A stretch of DNA of 7,398 nucleotides. Source: an uncultured Flavobacteriales bacterium (GTDB taxonomy: Bacteria > Bacteroidota > Bacteroidia > Flavobacteriales_D > Sanyastnellaceae). The position numbers and the translations under genes are program-made. Below the pieces are notes generated by a model. The model was given only the letters and a program-made list of their open reading frames with translations, was not told where the DNA came from and searched no databases. The stretch covers positions 1 through 7,398 of the forward strand of contig CALACF010000180.1 of assembly GCA_937890245.1 (NCBI GenBank), read 5' to 3'. Positions 6,821 through 7,398 of the stretch are shown here, in pieces (the stretch's first letter is position 1; each line of letters starts with the position of its first letter).

Positions 6821-6920
6821 GAGGGCAAGTCTTTCACGACCAGCTCCCGCAGAATCCCCCAGGGTCGGAAGACAGCAAGGGTATGCGGTTGTAGCGGTGC
6901 GCTGAAAATCGCTTGCCCTC
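6821..6920. repeat. 9-bp inverted repeat in the divergent spacer between the DUF4199-like gene and the dehydrogenase
   Basis: GAGGGCAAG (6821-6829) and CTTGCCCTC (6912-6920) are exact reverse complements, 82 bp apart. Each transcription direction therefore meets the same CTTGCCCTC ahead of its gene. The right arm contains the TTG of the dehydrogenase promoter. On the minus strand the left arm places a TTG 16 bp before TACGTCAG, a poor -7-like match. It could be a shared -33 context or a regulator site; a chance origin is possible. Confidence 0.45.
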
Positions 6921-6940
6921 TTTTTTTCCCCTTATTTTTG
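6913..6940 (+). promoter_or_regulatory. Bacteroidota-type promoter of the short-chain dehydrogenase, giving a near-leaderless transcript
   Basis: A TTG (6913-6915) is followed after 17 bp by TATTTTTG (6933-6940). This is a perfect match to the two-part Flavobacterium-type promoter TTG-N17-23-TAnnTTTG. The -7 element ends six bases before the ATG at 6946, so the transcript should begin almost at the start codon. Between the two elements lies a T-rich/C-rich stretch including seven T residues (6921-6927). Confidence 0.6.
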
Positions 6941-6945
6941 CCCCT

Positions 6946-7398
6946 ATGTCGACCAAGCAAAAGGCCAATTCAGAGCGCGTCATCCTCGTGACGGGTGCCA
7001 CTTCAGGCATTGGGCAATCCATCGCATCTTACTTATCCGCCAAAGGATTGACCGTTTATGGAACGGGCCGGCGCGTCGGGTTTGAAAAGGCAGAAGCGGG
7101 CATTTGCGGCTGGGTGGCCCTGGACGTGACGGAGCCCGCCAGCGTGGAACAGGCTGTGGCACAGGTTCTGGAGGCGTCCGGTCGTTTGGACGGGGTGGTA
7201 AACAACGCAGGGATTGGGATGATGGGCGCCTTGGGGGATACGACAGAAGAGGAATTGATGCGGGTCTTTCAGACAAATGTAGTGGGGCTGCACACGGTGA
7301 GTCGCGTGGCCGCGCCGCATTTGATCAGCAGCAAAGGACACTTGATCCAGATCGGCTCGGTTGCCGGGGTAGTGGCGCTGCCCTTTCGCGGTGTGTAT
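6946..7398 (+). CDS. Short-chain dehydrogenase/reductase (SDR), N-terminal part
   Basis: 151 codons from ATG at 6946 to the window end; the C-terminus lies outside. This is a classical SDR Rossmann fold using NAD(P)H to oxidise or reduce a carbonyl/hydroxyl substrate. Visible motifs are VILVTGATSGIG (12-23, cofactor loop TGxxxGIG), GRR at 41-43 after the second strand (basic residues there suggest NADPH preference), DV at 60-61 (adenine contact), NNAG at 86-89, N111 in FQTNVVGLH, and the catalytic serine S138 in IQIGSVAG. The final codon of the window encodes Y151, 13 residues after S138, where the catalytic tyrosine of the YxxxK motif is expected. The lysine is off the edge. The substrate cannot be deduced. 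Translation must begin at this ATG, because the first strand starts at residue 12 and no earlier in-frame start fits the promoter just upstream. Confidence 0.93.
   Translation, partial: MSTKQKANSERVILVTGATSGIGQSIASYLSAKGLTVYGTGRRVGFEKAEAGICGWVALDVTEPASVEQAVAQVLEASGRLDGVVNNAGIGMMGALGDTTEEELMRVFQTNVVGLHTVSRVAAPHLISSKGHLIQIGSVAGVVALPFRGVY

Noticed and set aside
6757..6960. 68-residue N-terminal extension of the DUF4199-like protein
   Set aside because: It needs a TTG start inside the dehydrogenase gene, is basic and non-membrane, crosses a well-matched opposite-strand promoter and does not fit the family's usual beginning.
1..7398. Mobile element, prophage, CRISPR array or tRNA/rRNA gene
   Set aside because: No transposase or integrase, terminal inverted repeats, regularly spaced repeats or cloverleaf-like sequences were found on either strand; the genes look like ordinary chromosomal genes.

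Overview
The window looks like chromosomal DNA of a Bacteroidota bacterium, probably a Flavobacteriia-like lineage, and it seems GC-richer than most of that group. Four things point there. MnmA has the Bacteroidota-type insertion. Two minus-strand genes encode proteins built from PKD, CUB and gliding-motility/type IX secretion-type (CHU_C-like) domains. A small membrane protein looks like DUF4199. Start codons lack Shine-Dalgarno sequences, while two of them sit directly behind perfect matches to the Bacteroidota -7 promoter element TAnnTTTG. No rRNA, tRNA, CRISPR array, insertion sequence or phage gene was seen, and no gene-free gap exceeds 300 bases.

Left part (1-4008, all minus strand, read right to left). 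An ECF-type RNA polymerase sigma factor (4008 to 3397) overlaps by the four bases ATGA with a gene for a single-pass membrane protein. That protein has a basic cytoplasmic head, one transmembrane helix, a Pro/Ala linker, two PKD-like domains and a divergent CHU_C-like C-terminus (3400 to 2033). After 135 bp comes a large secreted modular protein whose end lies outside the window: signal peptide, CUB, PKD, proprotein-convertase P-like domain, PKD/Ig-like domain and a second CUB (1897 to beyond 1). My reading is a sigma factor translationally coupled to a possible membrane-spanning regulator, followed by a cell-surface or secreted protein that could be a target or partner. This is the most interesting part of the window, and the functional link is inference.

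Middle part (4083-5246, plus strand). mnmA, the tRNA 2-thiouridylase gene, diverges from the sigma factor across 74 bp and ends 11 bp from the convergent glycosyltransferase gene.

Right part. A minus-strand pair encodes a four-helix DUF4199-like membrane protein (6756 to 6217) and an overlapping family 2 glycosyltransferase with two C-terminal membrane helices (6220 to 5258), probably a polyprenyl-phosphate sugar transferase. Diverging from this pair across 189 bp is a short-chain dehydrogenase/reductase (6946 onward). It is cut by the window edge at what is almost certainly its catalytic tyrosine codon. The divergent spacer carries a 9-bp inverted repeat whose arms each supply a TTG facing one of the two transcription units.
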